Positions 42,802 through 51,751 are shown, counted from the first letter of the stretch. The stretch: DNA of 64,000 bases from Spirosoma panaciterrae DSM 21099 (GCF_000374025.1 NZ_KB893217.1:124001-188000); one strand, 5' to 3'. The notes: a model not told the origin generated them from the letters alone. Numbers and translations are program-made.

Positions 42802-44019
42802 TTAAAGTGCCGAAACTACCTGACGTACTTTCTCAGCGGCTTCTTTCAGCTCAACTGCCGACTGTACTTTCAGTCCCGACTCATCAATAATTTTAGCCCC
42901 TTCGGCCGCGTTGGTTCCCTGCAACCGGACAATGATCGGCACCGGAATATCGCCAATCGCTTTATACGCTTCTACAACACCCGTTGCGACGCGGTCGCAG
43001 CGAACGATACCACCAAAGATGTTGATCAGAATGGCTTTTACGTTCGGGTCTTTCAGGATGATACGGAAACCGGCCTCTACTGTTTTTGCATTTGCGCCAC
43101 CGCCTACGTCCAGGAAGTTGGCAGGCTCGCCACCCGATAGTTTGATGATATCCATCGTCGCCATCGCCAGCCCTGCCCCATTCACCATACACCCTACGTT
43201 ACCGTCGAGTTTTACATAGTTCAGGTCATTAGCCGATGCTTCTACTTCGAGCGGATCTTCTTCAGTGATGTCGCGGAGATTGGCCAGATCGGGATGCCGG
43301 TACAGCGCGTTATCGTCCAGATTCACCTTGGCATCAACGGCCAGAATCTTATTATCCGATGTTTTCAGAACAGGGTTGATTTCAAACATCGACGCGTCGG
43401 TATCCACATAAGCCTTGTAGAGCGAGGTCACAAATTTGACCATCTCTTTGAAGGCTTCGCCCGACAGACCCAACCCAAACGCTACTTTCCGAGCCTGGAA
43501 CGGCTGCAGACCAACGGCTGGATCGATCCACTCTTTCACGATTTTCTCAGGCGTCTTTTCTGCCACCTCTTCAATGTCCATCCCGCCTTCGGTGCTGGCC
43601 ATAATAACGTTGCAGGCTTTGCTCCGGTCGAGCAGGATGCTGATGTACATCTCTTTAGGCTCCGATGCGCCTGGATAAAATACATCCTGTGCCACCAGAA
43701 CCTTATTTACTTTTTTCCCTTCAGGTCCAGTTTGGTGCGTAACGAGCACATTGCCAATAAGATTTTTAGCAATATCGCGTACCTCATCGACCGATTTCGC
43801 TAAGGCAACCCCACGCTGTTCGCTGCCAACAACTTTGCCCTTACCACGTCCACCTGCATGGATCTGCGATTTTACGACGACAAACTTAGAATTCGTCTGC
43901 GCCATAATCTGCTTAGCGGCTTCCACCGCTTTTTCGGGCGACTCAGCAACGATGCCTTCCTGGATGCGGACACCGTATTTTTTGAGAATTTCTTTACCCT
44001 GATACTCGTGTATATTCAT
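42802..44019 (-). CDS. sucC: Succinate-CoA ligase (ADP-forming), beta subunit
   Basis: 405 residues from the ATG at 44019 (MNIHEYQGKEILKKYG), the invariant family start; the frame is open 18 codons further. ATP-grasp enzyme: VVKSQIHAGGRGKGKVVG, EMYISILLDRSKACNVIMAS, EINPVLKTSDNKILAVDAKV and ILINIFGGIVRCDRVATGVV. With the alpha subunit (not in the window) it makes ATP and succinate from succinyl-CoA in the citric acid cycle. The gene is divergent from the ABC ATPase gene, with element K in the shared upstream region. Confidence 0.96.
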   Translation of the reverse strand: MNIHEYQGKEILKKYGVRIQEGIVAESPEKAVEAAKQIMAQTNSKFVVVKSQIHAGGRGKGKVVGSEQRGVALAKSVDEVRDIAKNLIGNVLVTHQTGPEGKKVNKVLVAQDVFYPGASEPKEMYISILLDRSKACNVIMASTEGGMDIEEVAEKTPEKIVKEWIDPAVGLQPFQARKVAFGLGLSGEAFKEMVKFVTSLYKAYVDTDASMFEINPVLKTSDNKILAVDAKVNLDDNALYRHPDLANLRDITEEDPLEVEASANDLNYVKLDGNVGCMVNGAGLAMATMDIIKLSGGEPANFLDVGGGANAKTVEAGFRIILKDPNVKAILINIFGGIVRCDRVATGVVEAYKAIGDIPVPIIVRLQGTNAAEGAKIIDESGLKVQSAVELKEAAEKVRQVVSAL

Positions 44020-44081
44020 GACAACTGCAACAAGGAGGATTGGAAATCGTATTTTTGCGTGGCAAGTTAACAATAAAAAGA

Positions 44082-44165
44082 GTTTTCAGTTTTCAGTTTT
44101 GGGTTTTCAGTTCAAAAAGAACGCGTAACCACCGACTGAGAACCGAAAACTGAAAACTGAAAACC
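44082..44165. repeat. Inverted pair of heptamer tandems, GTTTTCA class (element K)
   Basis: The left arm is GTTTTCA, GTTTTCA, GTTTTGG, GTTTTCA; the right arm is GAACCGA, AAACTGA, AAACTGA, AAACC. The loop is about 27 bp. It lies between the divergent sucC and ABC-ATPase genes and ends 2 bp before the GTG start of the ATPase, so any transcript of the ATPase starting upstream would carry it as a 5' hairpin. TATTTTTG at 44050-44057 matches the Bacteroidota -7 box for such a transcript. Confidence 0.85.
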
Positions 44166-44167
44166 CC

Positions 44168-44827
44168 GTGTCGCTTCTCCAAACCACTAACATCCGCCGG
44201 AACTATAAAAATCTGGCTGTACTAAAAGGAATAGATATCTGTATTGAGCCTGGCGAAATCGTTTCGATTGTAGGGGCATCGGGAGCGGGAAAAACAACCC
44301 TCCTGCAAATACTGGGTACGCTTGACCGACCCGACACGGGTGAACTTATACTTGACGGGCAAAACGTGTTCAACCTGAACGATCGAAAACTCGCTCAGTT
44401 CCGCAACGAACGGATTGGCTTTGTTTTTCAGTTCAATAATCTTCTGCCCGAGTTTACGGCCCTCGAAAATGTCTGCTTACCCGGGTTTATTTCGGGGAAA
44501 GACGAAAAGCAGGTGCGCGAGCGAGCTAGTGAATTACTGGATCGGCTAGGGCTTCGTGACCGCCAATCTCATTTCCCGTCTCAATTATCGGGTGGTGAGC
44601 AGCAACGGGTAGCCGTAGCGAGAGCCTTAATTAATCAGCCAGCCATTGTTTTTGCCGATGAGCCCAGCGGAAATCTCGATTCCCATAATGCTGAAGAACT
44701 ACATCAGTTATTTTTCCGGCTGCGGGACGAATTCGGCCAAACCTTCGTCATCGTTACTCACAACGAACATTTAGCAGACCTTGCCGACCGAAAGTTAACC
44801 ATTCGTGATGGTGTAGTGCTTACATAA
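44168..44827 (+). CDS. ABC transporter ATP-binding protein (LolD/MacB type)
   Basis: 219 residues with a GTG start at 44168. Walker A is VGASGAGKTTLLQILG, Q-loop FVFQFNNLLPEFTALENV, signature LSGGEQQRVAVARAL, Walker B VFADEPSGNLDSHN, switch His in FVIVTHNEH. The sequence fits the LolD/MacB/FtsE group that works with FtsX-type permeases. No permease gene is beside it; the LolE-like permease at 18106 is a candidate partner. The gene is alone, right behind element K. Confidence 0.93.
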   Translation: MSLLQTTNIRRNYKNLAVLKGIDICIEPGEIVSIVGASGAGKTTLLQILGTLDRPDTGELILDGQNVFNLNDRKLAQFRNERIGFVFQFNNLLPEFTALENVCLPGFISGKDEKQVRERASELLDRLGLRDRQSHFPSQLSGGEQQRVAVARALINQPAIVFADEPSGNLDSHNAEELHQLFFRLRDEFGQTFVIVTHNEHLADLADRKLTIRDGVVLT

Positions 44828-44857
44828 TACTATTCGAATTTTTAGTGAAAGAGTAGC

Positions 44858-44882
44858 TTAACGATCTGCCAAGAATCGTTAA
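44858..44882. promoter_or_regulatory. Perfect inverted repeat TTAACGAT-N9-ATCGTTAA
   Basis: 8-bp arms with a 9-bp spacer, 36 bp before the start of the sugar-dehydrogenase gene and 31 bp after the ATPase stop. The symmetric two-half-site form looks like an operator for a dimeric regulator. It has no T-run, so a terminator is less likely. The regulator is unknown. Confidence 0.45.
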
Positions 44883-44917
44883 TATTGCTATACCCATAAG
44901 TGACTTCTATTTAACCA

Positions 44918-47900
44918 ATGACTACCTATCTGGCTGGAAATCGCCCATTCGGTCGATTTGCCTTTTCCTTGCTTTTCTATCTGCTTTTTCGGGCAAATGG
45001 AGCGATCGCCCAGCTACCGCCCAACTTCCACAATAACTTGGTACAGAGCGGCTATAGTACGCCTATGGGCACCGTTTTCTCTGCCGATGCCAAACAACTT
45101 TTTGTCTGGGACAAGGCCGGGCGGGTTTGGGTTTCGACCTGGAATGGTACGCAATACATCAAGCAAACAACCGCCGTATTGGACCTCAGCCCGGAAGTTG
45201 GTAACTGGCGCGATTTTGGGCTGCTAAGCCTGTGCCTCGATCCAAACTTTGCGACCAATGGCCTGATCTACCTGCTTTATGTGGTTGATCGTCATCATCT
45301 TCTCTATTTTGGCACAGATGCCTATAGCACCACAAAAGATGAGTACTTCAATGCGACCATCAGCCGGGTTGCCCGATATAAACTGCTCATAACCAACGAT
45401 GGTTTATCGGCTGATCTGACCAGTCGAAAAGTGCTTCTGGGCGAAAGTAAATCGACAGGAATTCCGCTTACACACGAATCTCAGGCAGGGGGTACGCTTT
45501 TATTTGGCCGAGATGGTACACTACTCGTCTCAACAGGCGATAATGCCAGCTATATCAGCGCCGATCTGGGTAGTTCGTCCGAAACCTATTGGCAAACGGC
45601 TGTCAATGAGGGCATTCTGCGTACCAATGAAAATGTAGGCGCTTTTCGGGCGCAAATGCCCACCTCGCTCTGTGGAAAAATTCTGCGTCTTGATCCCAAC
45701 ACGGGCGATGGCGTTCCTGGCAACCCTTTCTATATTCCGGCGAATCCTCGTTCGGCAGCCTCCCGGGTCTGGGCCTTGGGGTTACGAAACCCATATCGAA
45801 TGAGCTTACAACCCGGAACCGGAAGTCCCAAAGCGGCCGATGCCAATCCCGGCGTATTGCTCGTTGGCGATGTAGGCTGGAACAACTGGGAAGAAATGCA
45901 TAGTATTCGACAAGGGGGCGAGAATGCAGGCTGGCCCATATACGAAGGTATTCTGGAGAATAGTGTCTATGCCTTGGCCGCCCAAACCCTGGAGAACAAA
46001 GATGAACCTAACCCATCCAATACCTGTGGCAAGCCTTTTCTGACTTTTGCCGACCTGCTAAAACAGGCATCTGACGAAGCGATTGCTGTTTCCAACCCCT
46101 GTAGTGGATTGCCGCTACCTGGTTTACAGCGTCGCTATGTGCACAGCGTTCCAGCCCTCGACTGGAATCATTCGACCAATATCGCTCGCGTACCAAAGCT
46201 TACCGCTTTCTCCACCACGACAGCCTTGATCGGGGCAGCCGACTCGCCCGTACCAGGAAAACCCTTCTCGGGAAACTGTTCGACAGGGGGTGCCTATTAT
46301 TCAGGCACAGTCTATCCGGCAAGCTACCGCAATCTTTACTATTTCGCTGATTATGGAGCCAACTGGATAAAAGCAGCTAGCCTGGGAACAACCGGGGACA
46401 TTACATCCGTTCACGAATTTGTTCCGACGGGAGGCACCAATGGCGTGGTCGACCTTGAATTTAATCCCCTCGACGGTGCTCTCTACTTCACGAATATCAA
46501 TTCGGGAGAAATTCGAAAAATTACTTACGCTACAAATCAGCCTCCGTCAGCTATTGCATCGGCTGATAAAACGACTGGCAATAGTCCACTGACTGTACGA
46601 TTTAAAGGAGATAGCTCCACTGACCCTGACGACGATCTGTTAGCCTATAGCTGGAATTTCGGTGATGGCAGTTCGTCAACAATGCCCAATCCAGGTCATA
46701 CGTTCACCTCAAGTGGTACTCAGAGTTTCACCGTTCAATTGACCGTCACGGATCCAGAAGGTCTATCCTCAAAACAGCAACTTACCATTTCGCTGACGAA
46801 TACCGCACCAACAGTAAAAATCACCAATCCACTTGCCAACAGCCCATTCTTATCCACTAAACCCAGCAGCTACTCGTTAAAAGCTGCCGTTACCGACGAA
46901 TCAATTAGTACACTTACGTACAAATGGCAGGTCATGTTACGGCGCAATAATCAGACGCAGGTCGAAACGATAGTAGCTGATGCCTCCCCAATTGTAACCC
47001 TCTCTGCAGTGGGCTGCGATACCGAAGCGTATTATTTCATAAAACTGACCGTTACGGATAAAGAGGGGCTAACGGCTAGCGATTCGGTAATCCTTTACCC
47101 CGATTGTGCCTGGTTTACGCTTGCAGTACAGAATTTTAAAGCCGCTCTGTCGGGACCTGCCAGCGCCAGTCTGACCTGGACTAATCCGATTACCGTCTTT
47201 GATGAAGTATTAATCGCTGTGCGGCCTGCCAGCGGTTTTACTGGCCGTCCATCGGGTACAACTTATACCGCTAATCCTGCCATAACGGGCAATGGATCGG
47301 CTTTGGAAGGTGGAAAAGTGGTATACCGTGGAACAGCTACGACCACAATTGTTACGAATTTAAGTCCACAAACAGCCTATTACTTCCGGGCTTACACCCG
47401 AAAAGATACTACCTGGTCCAGAGGGGTTGAGGTAAGCCTAACGACGGGACCAGCCTCTTCTACACTATCCCAATTCGATCCGGCCTTATGTTATACACTA
47501 ACAAACCGGATCAGCGGCAAAGTACTGTCAGTAGAATCAGGGGCCATTATCGATGGAGCCCCAGTCCGACAGCGGGCATTTGCTGATCAAGCCTGGCAAA
47601 AGTGGAAATTTCAACCTATGGGATCAAATACGTATCAACTCATCGCATCGCACAGCAACCAGGCTCTTGCCGTTGAAAATGCATCTACACAAGACTGGGC
47701 AAGCATTGTTCAGAATGTCCCTACAAATGCCCGTAATCAACAATGGACTATTCAGACAGGTAGTGATGGGTATTCAACGCTCAAAGCAGACCATTCTGGC
47801 AAATTGCTGGATATAGCCAATCAGGATGAAGGCGGAATGGTTATTCAATATTCGGCTAGTGGATCGTATGTACAGTACTGGAAAATTGAAGCAACAGGTT

Positions 47901-48640
47901 GCTCAAATACAACCTCGCCAACTTCAACGACTCTATGCTACAAACTAACCAATCGAGTGAGCGGAAGGGTATTGGCCGTAGAAAACGGTGCCACAGCCAG
48001 CGGTGCTCTGGTACGACAGCAAACGTATAGCGACCGCCCCTGGCAAAAATGGGAGCTCCGTCCAACCGATACACCCAACTCTTACCAACTGGCCGCTGTA
48101 CATAGCCGTCGTATACTTACCGTACAAAGCGCTTCTCTGCAAGACCGAGCCAGTATTATCCAGGATACCAACAGAAATGCAACCAATCAGCAATGGATAA
48201 TCCAGGCAAGCTCTGATGGCTACTCAACCCTCAAAGCTGTACATTCCGGTAAATTGCTGGATATAGCCAGCCAGGACGAAGATGGCTTGGTTATTCAATA
48301 TGCCTACAGTGGCTCATATGTACAATACTGGAAACTGGAGTCGGTAGGTTGCTCAACAAAAGCGGGTCGAACTGCCGTCAATTTTGACCCTACGCTTACT
48401 GTATTCCCAAATCCGGCAAAAGAATACCTGGACATTCAAGTGCCCATTACTGAACCTACTCTTCTACAAATGGACGTTTATACTACCATGGGTCAGAAAG
48501 TGCATTCCCAAAACGTTTCACTTGACAAATCAACTACGTATCGTTTAGTATTACCGAACTTGCCAGATGGTATGTATGTTATTCAGGTGGATGCTGGTTC
48601 CAAATGGCAATTGACCCAACGGTTTCTCATTGCCCGTTAG
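44918..48640 (+). CDS. Secreted PQQ-type sugar dehydrogenase with PKD, two ricin-like domains and T9SS tail
   Basis: 1240 residues. Signal peptide (about 1-32, ending NGAIAQ). Residues about 35-545 form a glucose/sorbosone-dehydrogenase six-blade propeller (GLLSLCLDPNFATNGLIYLL, LRNPYRMSLQP, GDVGWNNWEEM, VDLEFNPLDGALYFTNINSG). A PKD domain (about 548-635: NFGDGSSSTMPNPGHTF), an Ig/cadherin-like and an Fn3-like segment follow. Residues about 855-1005 and 1008-1150 are tandem ricin-like lectin domains, each with QKW and YWK ends. A C-terminal T9SS sorting domain (VFPNPAKEYLDIQVP... to QRFLIAR) ends the protein. It is probably secreted by the type IX system, binds a polysaccharide and oxidises sugar ends using PQQ. 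Enzyme activity is inferred. Confidence 0.9.
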   Translation: MTTYLAGNRPFGRFAFSLLFYLLFRANGAIAQLPPNFHNNLVQSGYSTPMGTVFSADAKQLFVWDKAGRVWVSTWNGTQYIKQTTAVLDLSPEVGNWRDFGLLSLCLDPNFATNGLIYLLYVVDRHHLLYFGTDAYSTTKDEYFNATISRVARYKLLITNDGLSADLTSRKVLLGESKSTGIPLTHESQAGGTLLFGRDGTLLVSTGDNASYISADLGSSSETYWQTAVNEGILRTNENVGAFRAQMPTSLCGKILRLDPNTGDGVPGNPFYIPANPRSAASRVWALGLRNPYRMSLQPGTGSPKAADANPGVLLVGDVGWNNWEEMHSIRQGGENAGWPIYEGILENSVYALAAQTLENKDEPNPSNTCGKPFLTFADLLKQASDEAIAVSNPCSGLPLPGLQRRYVHSVPALDWNHSTNIARVPKLTAFSTTTALIGAADSPVPGKPFSGNCSTGGAYYSGTVYPASYRNLYYFADYGANWIKAASLGTTGDITSVHEFVPTGGTNGVVDLEFNPLDGALYFTNINSGEIRKITYATNQPPSAIASADKTTGNSPLTVRFKGDSSTDPDDDLLAYSWNFGDGSSSTMPNPGHTFTSSGTQSFTVQLTVTDPEGLSSKQQLTISLTNTAPTVKITNPLANSPFLSTKPSSYSLKAAVTDESISTLTYKWQVMLRRNNQTQVETIVADASPIVTLSAVGCDTEAYYFIKLTVTDKEGLTASDSVILYPDCAWFTLAVQNFKAALSGPASASLTWTNPITVFDEVLIAVRPASGFTGRPSGTTYTANPAITGNGSALEGGKVVYRGTATTTIVTNLSPQTAYYFRAYTRKDTTWSRGVEVSLTTGPASSTLSQFDPALCYTLTNRISGKVLSVESGAIIDGAPVRQRAFADQAWQKWKFQPMGSNTYQLIASHSNQALAVENASTQDWASIVQNVPTNARNQQWTIQTGSDGYSTLKADHSGKLLDIANQDEGGMVIQYSASGSYVQYWKIEATGCSNTTSPTSTTLCYKLTNRVSGRVLAVENGATASGALVRQQTYSDRPWQKWELRPTDTPNSYQLAAVHSRRILTVQSASLQDRASIIQDTNRNATNQQWIIQASSDGYSTLKAVHSGKLLDIASQDEDGLVIQYAYSGSYVQYWKLESVGCSTKAGRTAVNFDPTLTVFPNPAKEYLDIQVPITEPTLLQMDVYTTMGQKVHSQNVSLDKSTTYRLVLPNLPDGMYVIQVDAGSKWQLTQRFLIAR

Positions 48641-48962
48641 GGATAAGTCCATTTCGAAGTAAGCTGTTACCAAATGGCTTTTCTGAGTAATATCAGTAAT
48701 AATAACCAAGTATTTTTGCTCATAAAATTTATTTATCGGCTTCATTATCAAGCCCCTAGGCTACTAGCAAAAAAAAAGTTGGGTTAAGTATATTTGTTTT
48801 TGCCAATTTTGTTTTATAATTGTGTCGAAAAGAAAAGTTTTTCATAACGTTGAGTAAATCAGAAAGCCAAGAGAGTGTCTCGCTTGGCTTTTTTGTTTAT
48901 TATACTATTACGTATACGCATCGTCTTCCTGGTCGTAGCGAACCAATTTAAGCCAAAGCAGC
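48641..48962. other. Intergenic region with a possible short transcript
   Basis: 322 bp. TATATTTG at 48789-48796 is an exact TAnnTTTG box on the plus strand, but no -33 TTTG is seen at the right distance. About 65-100 bp later lies a strong terminator (48863-48895). No protein is encoded between them, so a transcript of about 90 nt is possible. Confidence 0.3.
48863..48895 (+). terminator. Intrinsic terminator
   Basis: AAGCCAAG..GAG pairs with CTC..CTTGGCTT around a short loop, followed by six T, rightward. It lies 220 bp after the sugar-dehydrogenase gene and could end that transcript or a short independent RNA. Confidence 0.8.
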
Positions 48963-49385
48963 TTACTGATTTCCGCCCCTACCAAATAGTACAGCGTCGA
49001 CACTCCATCGTCCTCCGCCCGTGAAAAGGAACGCCAGGGCAAGCAATACAAATAAAAACGGATGCTGATCTTCATACCAGAATTTGCCGTGGCCAACAAA
49101 GAAGGTAATATAGGCCATCGTGCCAATCGTAATCAGACAGCCTACCCTTGTTAGAAACCCCAGCGTCAGTAAAAGTCCGGCGACCAATTCGGAACCTTTA
49201 CCCAAATAGACCATGAATAAAGGGGAAGCTGACTGCCTGAAAATTTCCCAGGCTGCATATTCCTTCATCTGAGCCGGATCGAAGACTTCCCATCCGTGGT
49301 AAACCAACTGTAGCCCTACAACAATTCGTACTAGTGCCAGCCCACTTTCCTGCCAGATACCTTCGGCCGATAAAAACGTTCTCAT
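48963..49385 (-). CDS. DoxX-family membrane protein
   Basis: 140 residues from the ATG at 49385 (MRTFLSAEGIWQESG); another ATG three codons earlier is possible. The frame is open to 49460, but that part is encoded by the groEL terminator. Four membrane helices with the DoxX pattern: GLALVRIVVGLQLVYHGWEV, FMVYLGKGSELVAGLLLTLG, GCLITIGTMAYITFFV, HPFLFVLLALAFLFTGGGRW. DoxX proteins are small redox-linked or quinone-linked membrane subunits; a role is not clear here. It follows groEL on the same strand but after a terminator. Confidence 0.88.
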   Translation of the reverse strand: MRTFLSAEGIWQESGLALVRIVVGLQLVYHGWEVFDPAQMKEYAAWEIFRQSASPLFMVYLGKGSELVAGLLLTLGFLTRVGCLITIGTMAYITFFVGHGKFWYEDQHPFLFVLLALAFLFTGGGRWSVDAVLFGRGGNQ

Positions 49386-49422
49386 AAAAATCATCCAGTA
49401 ATGAGCTAAATAAGCAAAAAAT

Positions 49423-49456
49423 AAAACGCTCCCGGTCGAACGATCGGGAGCGTTTT
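49423..49456 (-). terminator. Intrinsic terminator of groEL
   Basis: AAAACGCTCCCG / CGGGAGCGTTTT arms (12 bp) with a 10-bp loop. On the minus strand the stem is followed by TTTTATTTTTTG, as expected for ending the groES-groEL transcript. Confidence 0.88.
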
Positions 49457-49507
49457 GCAAAATCCGGAAAATCTGTTAAATCACACAAATCCCGGTTCAG
49501 ACAGGTA

Positions 49508-51145
49508 TTACATCATACCGCCCATGCCACCTGGGTGGCCATGACCAGCGCCACCAGCCGGAGCCTCTTCAGGCTCATCAGCCACAACGCATTCGGTGGT
49601 CAGCAACAGACCCGCAATCGACGCTGCGTTTTCCAGTGCCAGACGGGTTACTTTTTTCGGATCAATGATACCAGCCGCAAACAGGTCTTCGTAGCTATCA
49701 TTCTTGGCATTGTAACCAAAGCCACCTTCACCCTCTTTCACTTTATTGACCACTACCGAACCTTCGCCACCTGCGTTGGCAACAATTGTGCGCAATGGCG
49801 ATTCGAGCGCCTGGCGAATAATGCTGATACCCGTTTTTTCGTCTTCGTTGATCGATTTCACACCTTCCAAAGCAGGAATAGCACGGATCAGAGCGATACC
49901 ACCACCCGTTACGATACCTTCTTCAACGGCAGCACGGGTTGCGTGCAGCGCATCGTCAACGCGATCTTTCTTTTCTTTCATTTCTACTTCGGTAGCAGCA
50001 CCGATGTAGAGAATAGCTACACCACCCGACAGTTTGGCCAGACGCTCCTGCAATTTCTCGCGATCGTAGTCCGATGTGGTGTTTTCAATTTGAACTTTAA
50101 TCTGGTTCACACGACCCGTGATATCGTCCTTGTGGCCAACTCCATTCACAACAGTTGTGTTGTCTTTGTCGATCAGCACTTTCTCGGCTTGTCCCAGATA
50201 TTCGATCGAAGCGTTTTCAAGTTTGAAACCACGCTCTTCGCTGATCACCTGTCCGCCGGTCAGGATAGCGATATCTTCCAGCATTGCTTTCCGACGATCC
50301 CCGAAACCAGGTGCTTTAACAGCCGCTACTTTCAGAGCACCACGGATTTTATTCAGAACCAGTGTTGCCAGAGCTTCACCGTCTACATCTTCAGCAATGA
50401 TCAACAGCGGACGGCCGGTCTGAGCTACTTGCTCCAGAACAGGCAGCAGCTCTTTCATCGACGACACTTTCTTTTCGGTAATCAGGATGAACGGACGATC
50501 CAGTTCAACTTCCATTTTATCGGTGTTGGTCACGAAGTAAGCCGACAGATAACCCCGATCGAACTGCATACCTTCTACGGTTTTCACTTCCGTTTCGGTA
50601 CCACGCGCTTCTTCAACCGTAATTACCCCTTCTTTACCCACTTTCTTCATGGCTTCGGCAATCATCGTACCGATTTCCTCGTCGTGGTTAGCCGAGATGG
50701 TAGCTACCTGCTCGATTTTACCGAAGTCGTCACCAATCGTCTGCGATTGTTCGGTCAGATTAGCCACAACAGCCGAAACGGCTTTATCGATACCGCGCTT
50801 CAGGTCCATCGGGTTCGCACCGGCAGCTACGTTTTTCGCGCCAATCGAATAGATGGCTTGTGCCAGTACGGTAGCCGTAGTGGTACCATCACCTGCCGAA
50901 TCAGCGGTTTTCGAAGCGACTTCTTTTACCAACTGAGCGCCCATGTTTTCCATGGCGTCTTTCAGTTCAATTTCTTTAGCCACCGTCACACCATCTTTGG
51001 TGATGGCAGGCGAGCCAAATTTTTTATCCAGGATAACGTTACGGCCTTTAGGACCCAGGGTTACTTTCACCGCATCGGCGAGAGTGTCGACGCCCTTCTT
51101 AATGCGTTCGCGGGCTTCGGTATCAAAAAATATTTTCTTAGCCAT
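49508..51145 (-). CDS. groEL: Chaperonin GroEL
   Basis: 545 residues. Universal marks: KIFFDTEARERIKKGVDTLA, VTLGPKGRNVILDKKFGSPA, GDGTTTATVLAQAIY, LAKLSGGVAILYIGAATEVE, GIVTGGGIALIRA and the C-terminal tail GHGHPGGMGGMM. It forms the double seven-subunit ring that folds proteins with GroES and ATP. A repeat (element L) lies between groES and groEL where most genomes have a short spacer. The terminator at 49423 follows. Confidence 0.98.
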   Translation of the reverse strand: MAKKIFFDTEARERIKKGVDTLADAVKVTLGPKGRNVILDKKFGSPAITKDGVTVAKEIELKDAMENMGAQLVKEVASKTADSAGDGTTTATVLAQAIYSIGAKNVAAGANPMDLKRGIDKAVSAVVANLTEQSQTIGDDFGKIEQVATISANHDEEIGTMIAEAMKKVGKEGVITVEEARGTETEVKTVEGMQFDRGYLSAYFVTNTDKMEVELDRPFILITEKKVSSMKELLPVLEQVAQTGRPLLIIAEDVDGEALATLVLNKIRGALKVAAVKAPGFGDRRKAMLEDIAILTGGQVISEERGFKLENASIEYLGQAEKVLIDKDNTTVVNGVGHKDDITGRVNQIKVQIENTTSDYDREKLQERLAKLSGGVAILYIGAATEVEMKEKKDRVDDALHATRAAVEEGIVTGGGIALIRAIPALEGVKSINEDEKTGISIIRQALESPLRTIVANAGGEGSVVVNKVKEGEGGFGYNAKNDSYEDLFAAGIIDPKKVTRLALENAASIAGLLLTTECVVADEPEEAPAGGAGHGHPGGMGGMM

Positions 51146-51151
51146 TGTTGG

Positions 51152-51257
51152 TTAATGATGAATTATGAATGATTAATTATGAATGAGCGGGATGAAGGCG
51201 AGTTGTAATCCTTAGGGAAACAATTCATCATTCATCGTTTATCATTCAATCATTAAA
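51152..51257. repeat. Inverted pair of heptamer tandems between groES and groEL, TGAATGA class (element L)
   Basis: The left arm has TTAATGA, TGAATTA, TGAATGA, TTAATTA, TGAATGA; the right arm (51221-51257), read in reverse, is TTAATGA, TTGAATG, ATAAACG, ATGAATG, ATGAATTG. The 106-bp element fills the groES-groEL gap entirely: it starts 6 bp after the groEL start codon boundary and ends at the groES stop. It could lower read-through or stabilise mRNA ends, changing the chaperonin ratio. Confidence 0.8.
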
Positions 51258-51554
51258 TTACAGGATTGCGAAAATGTCGGATTCACGCATGATAAGATAT
51301 TCTTTGCCATCAACGGTAATTTCTGTACCGGCATATTTACCATACAATACCGTATCGCCCACCTGAACCGTCAGCGGCTCATCTTTCTTACCTGCGCCAA
51401 CGGCAACGACCGTACCACGCTGGGGTTTTTCCTTTGCGGTATCGGGAATGATAATACCAAAGGAGGTTTTTTCTTCGGCCGGTGCGGCTTCGATCAGCAC
51501 TCGGTCGGCCAGCGGTTTCACGTTCACTTTAACGCTTTCCGTTTCTGCTACCAT
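51258..51554 (-). CDS. groES: Co-chaperonin GroES
   Basis: 98 residues. Family marks: NVKPLADRVLIEAAPAEEKT, the mobile loop SFGIIIPDTAKEKPQRGTVV, GDTVLYGKYAGTEITVDGKE and YLIMRESDIFAIL. It caps the GroEL ring. First gene of the groES-groEL operon. The 257-bp upstream region has no CIRCE element (TTAGCACTC-N9-GAGTGCTAA) but shows a sigma-54-like site and an inverted motif, described separately. Confidence 0.97.
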   Translation of the reverse strand: MVAETESVKVNVKPLADRVLIEAAPAEEKTSFGIIIPDTAKEKPQRGTVVAVGAGKKDEPLTVQVGDTVLYGKYAGTEITVDGKEYLIMRESDIFAIL

Positions 51555-51624
51555 GATAATGAGTTGATTAAGGTTTTTTAAACTGTTTGTGTACTGATTT
51601 TAGTTACACGACGTTCTGGACTCG

Positions 51625-51639
51625 CCAATTACTGTGCCA
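51625..51639 (-). promoter_or_regulatory. Sigma-54-like promoter upstream of groES
   Basis: On the minus strand TGGCACAGTAATTGG fits the -24/-12 consensus TGGCAC-N5-TTGC with correct spacing and one mismatch (final C is G). Predicted transcription would start about 60 bp before the groES ATG. The window also encodes a sigma-54 activator at 54514, so sigma-54 is used. The -12 mismatch lowers confidence. Confidence 0.4.
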
Positions 51640-51674
51640 ACCCGGTCAGACTGTCAAATTTTCAGTTTCAGGAC

Positions 51675-51687
51675 TGACATACTGCCA
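51675..51687. promoter_or_regulatory. TGACA-N3-TGCCA motif upstream of groES
   Basis: An imperfect inverted repeat (one mismatch between half-sites), 35 bp upstream of the sigma-54-like -24 region. The same TGNCA-N3-TGNCA form occurs upstream of miaB at 57562-57576. Two matching sites before two stress-linked operons suggest a shared regulator, perhaps for heat or envelope stress. Confidence 0.35.
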
Positions 51688-51751
51688 TTTGACTAATTCA
51701 TTAAACTTTCTTCGGCAGATTCAGTCTTTTTAACAAACAGAATTTGGTTTT

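Noticed and set aside
49535..51172. 545-codon open frame on the plus strand opposite groEL
   Set aside because: It mirrors groEL exactly. Its translation is rich in Phe, Arg and His with no family pattern, as expected of the antisense of a codon-biased gene.
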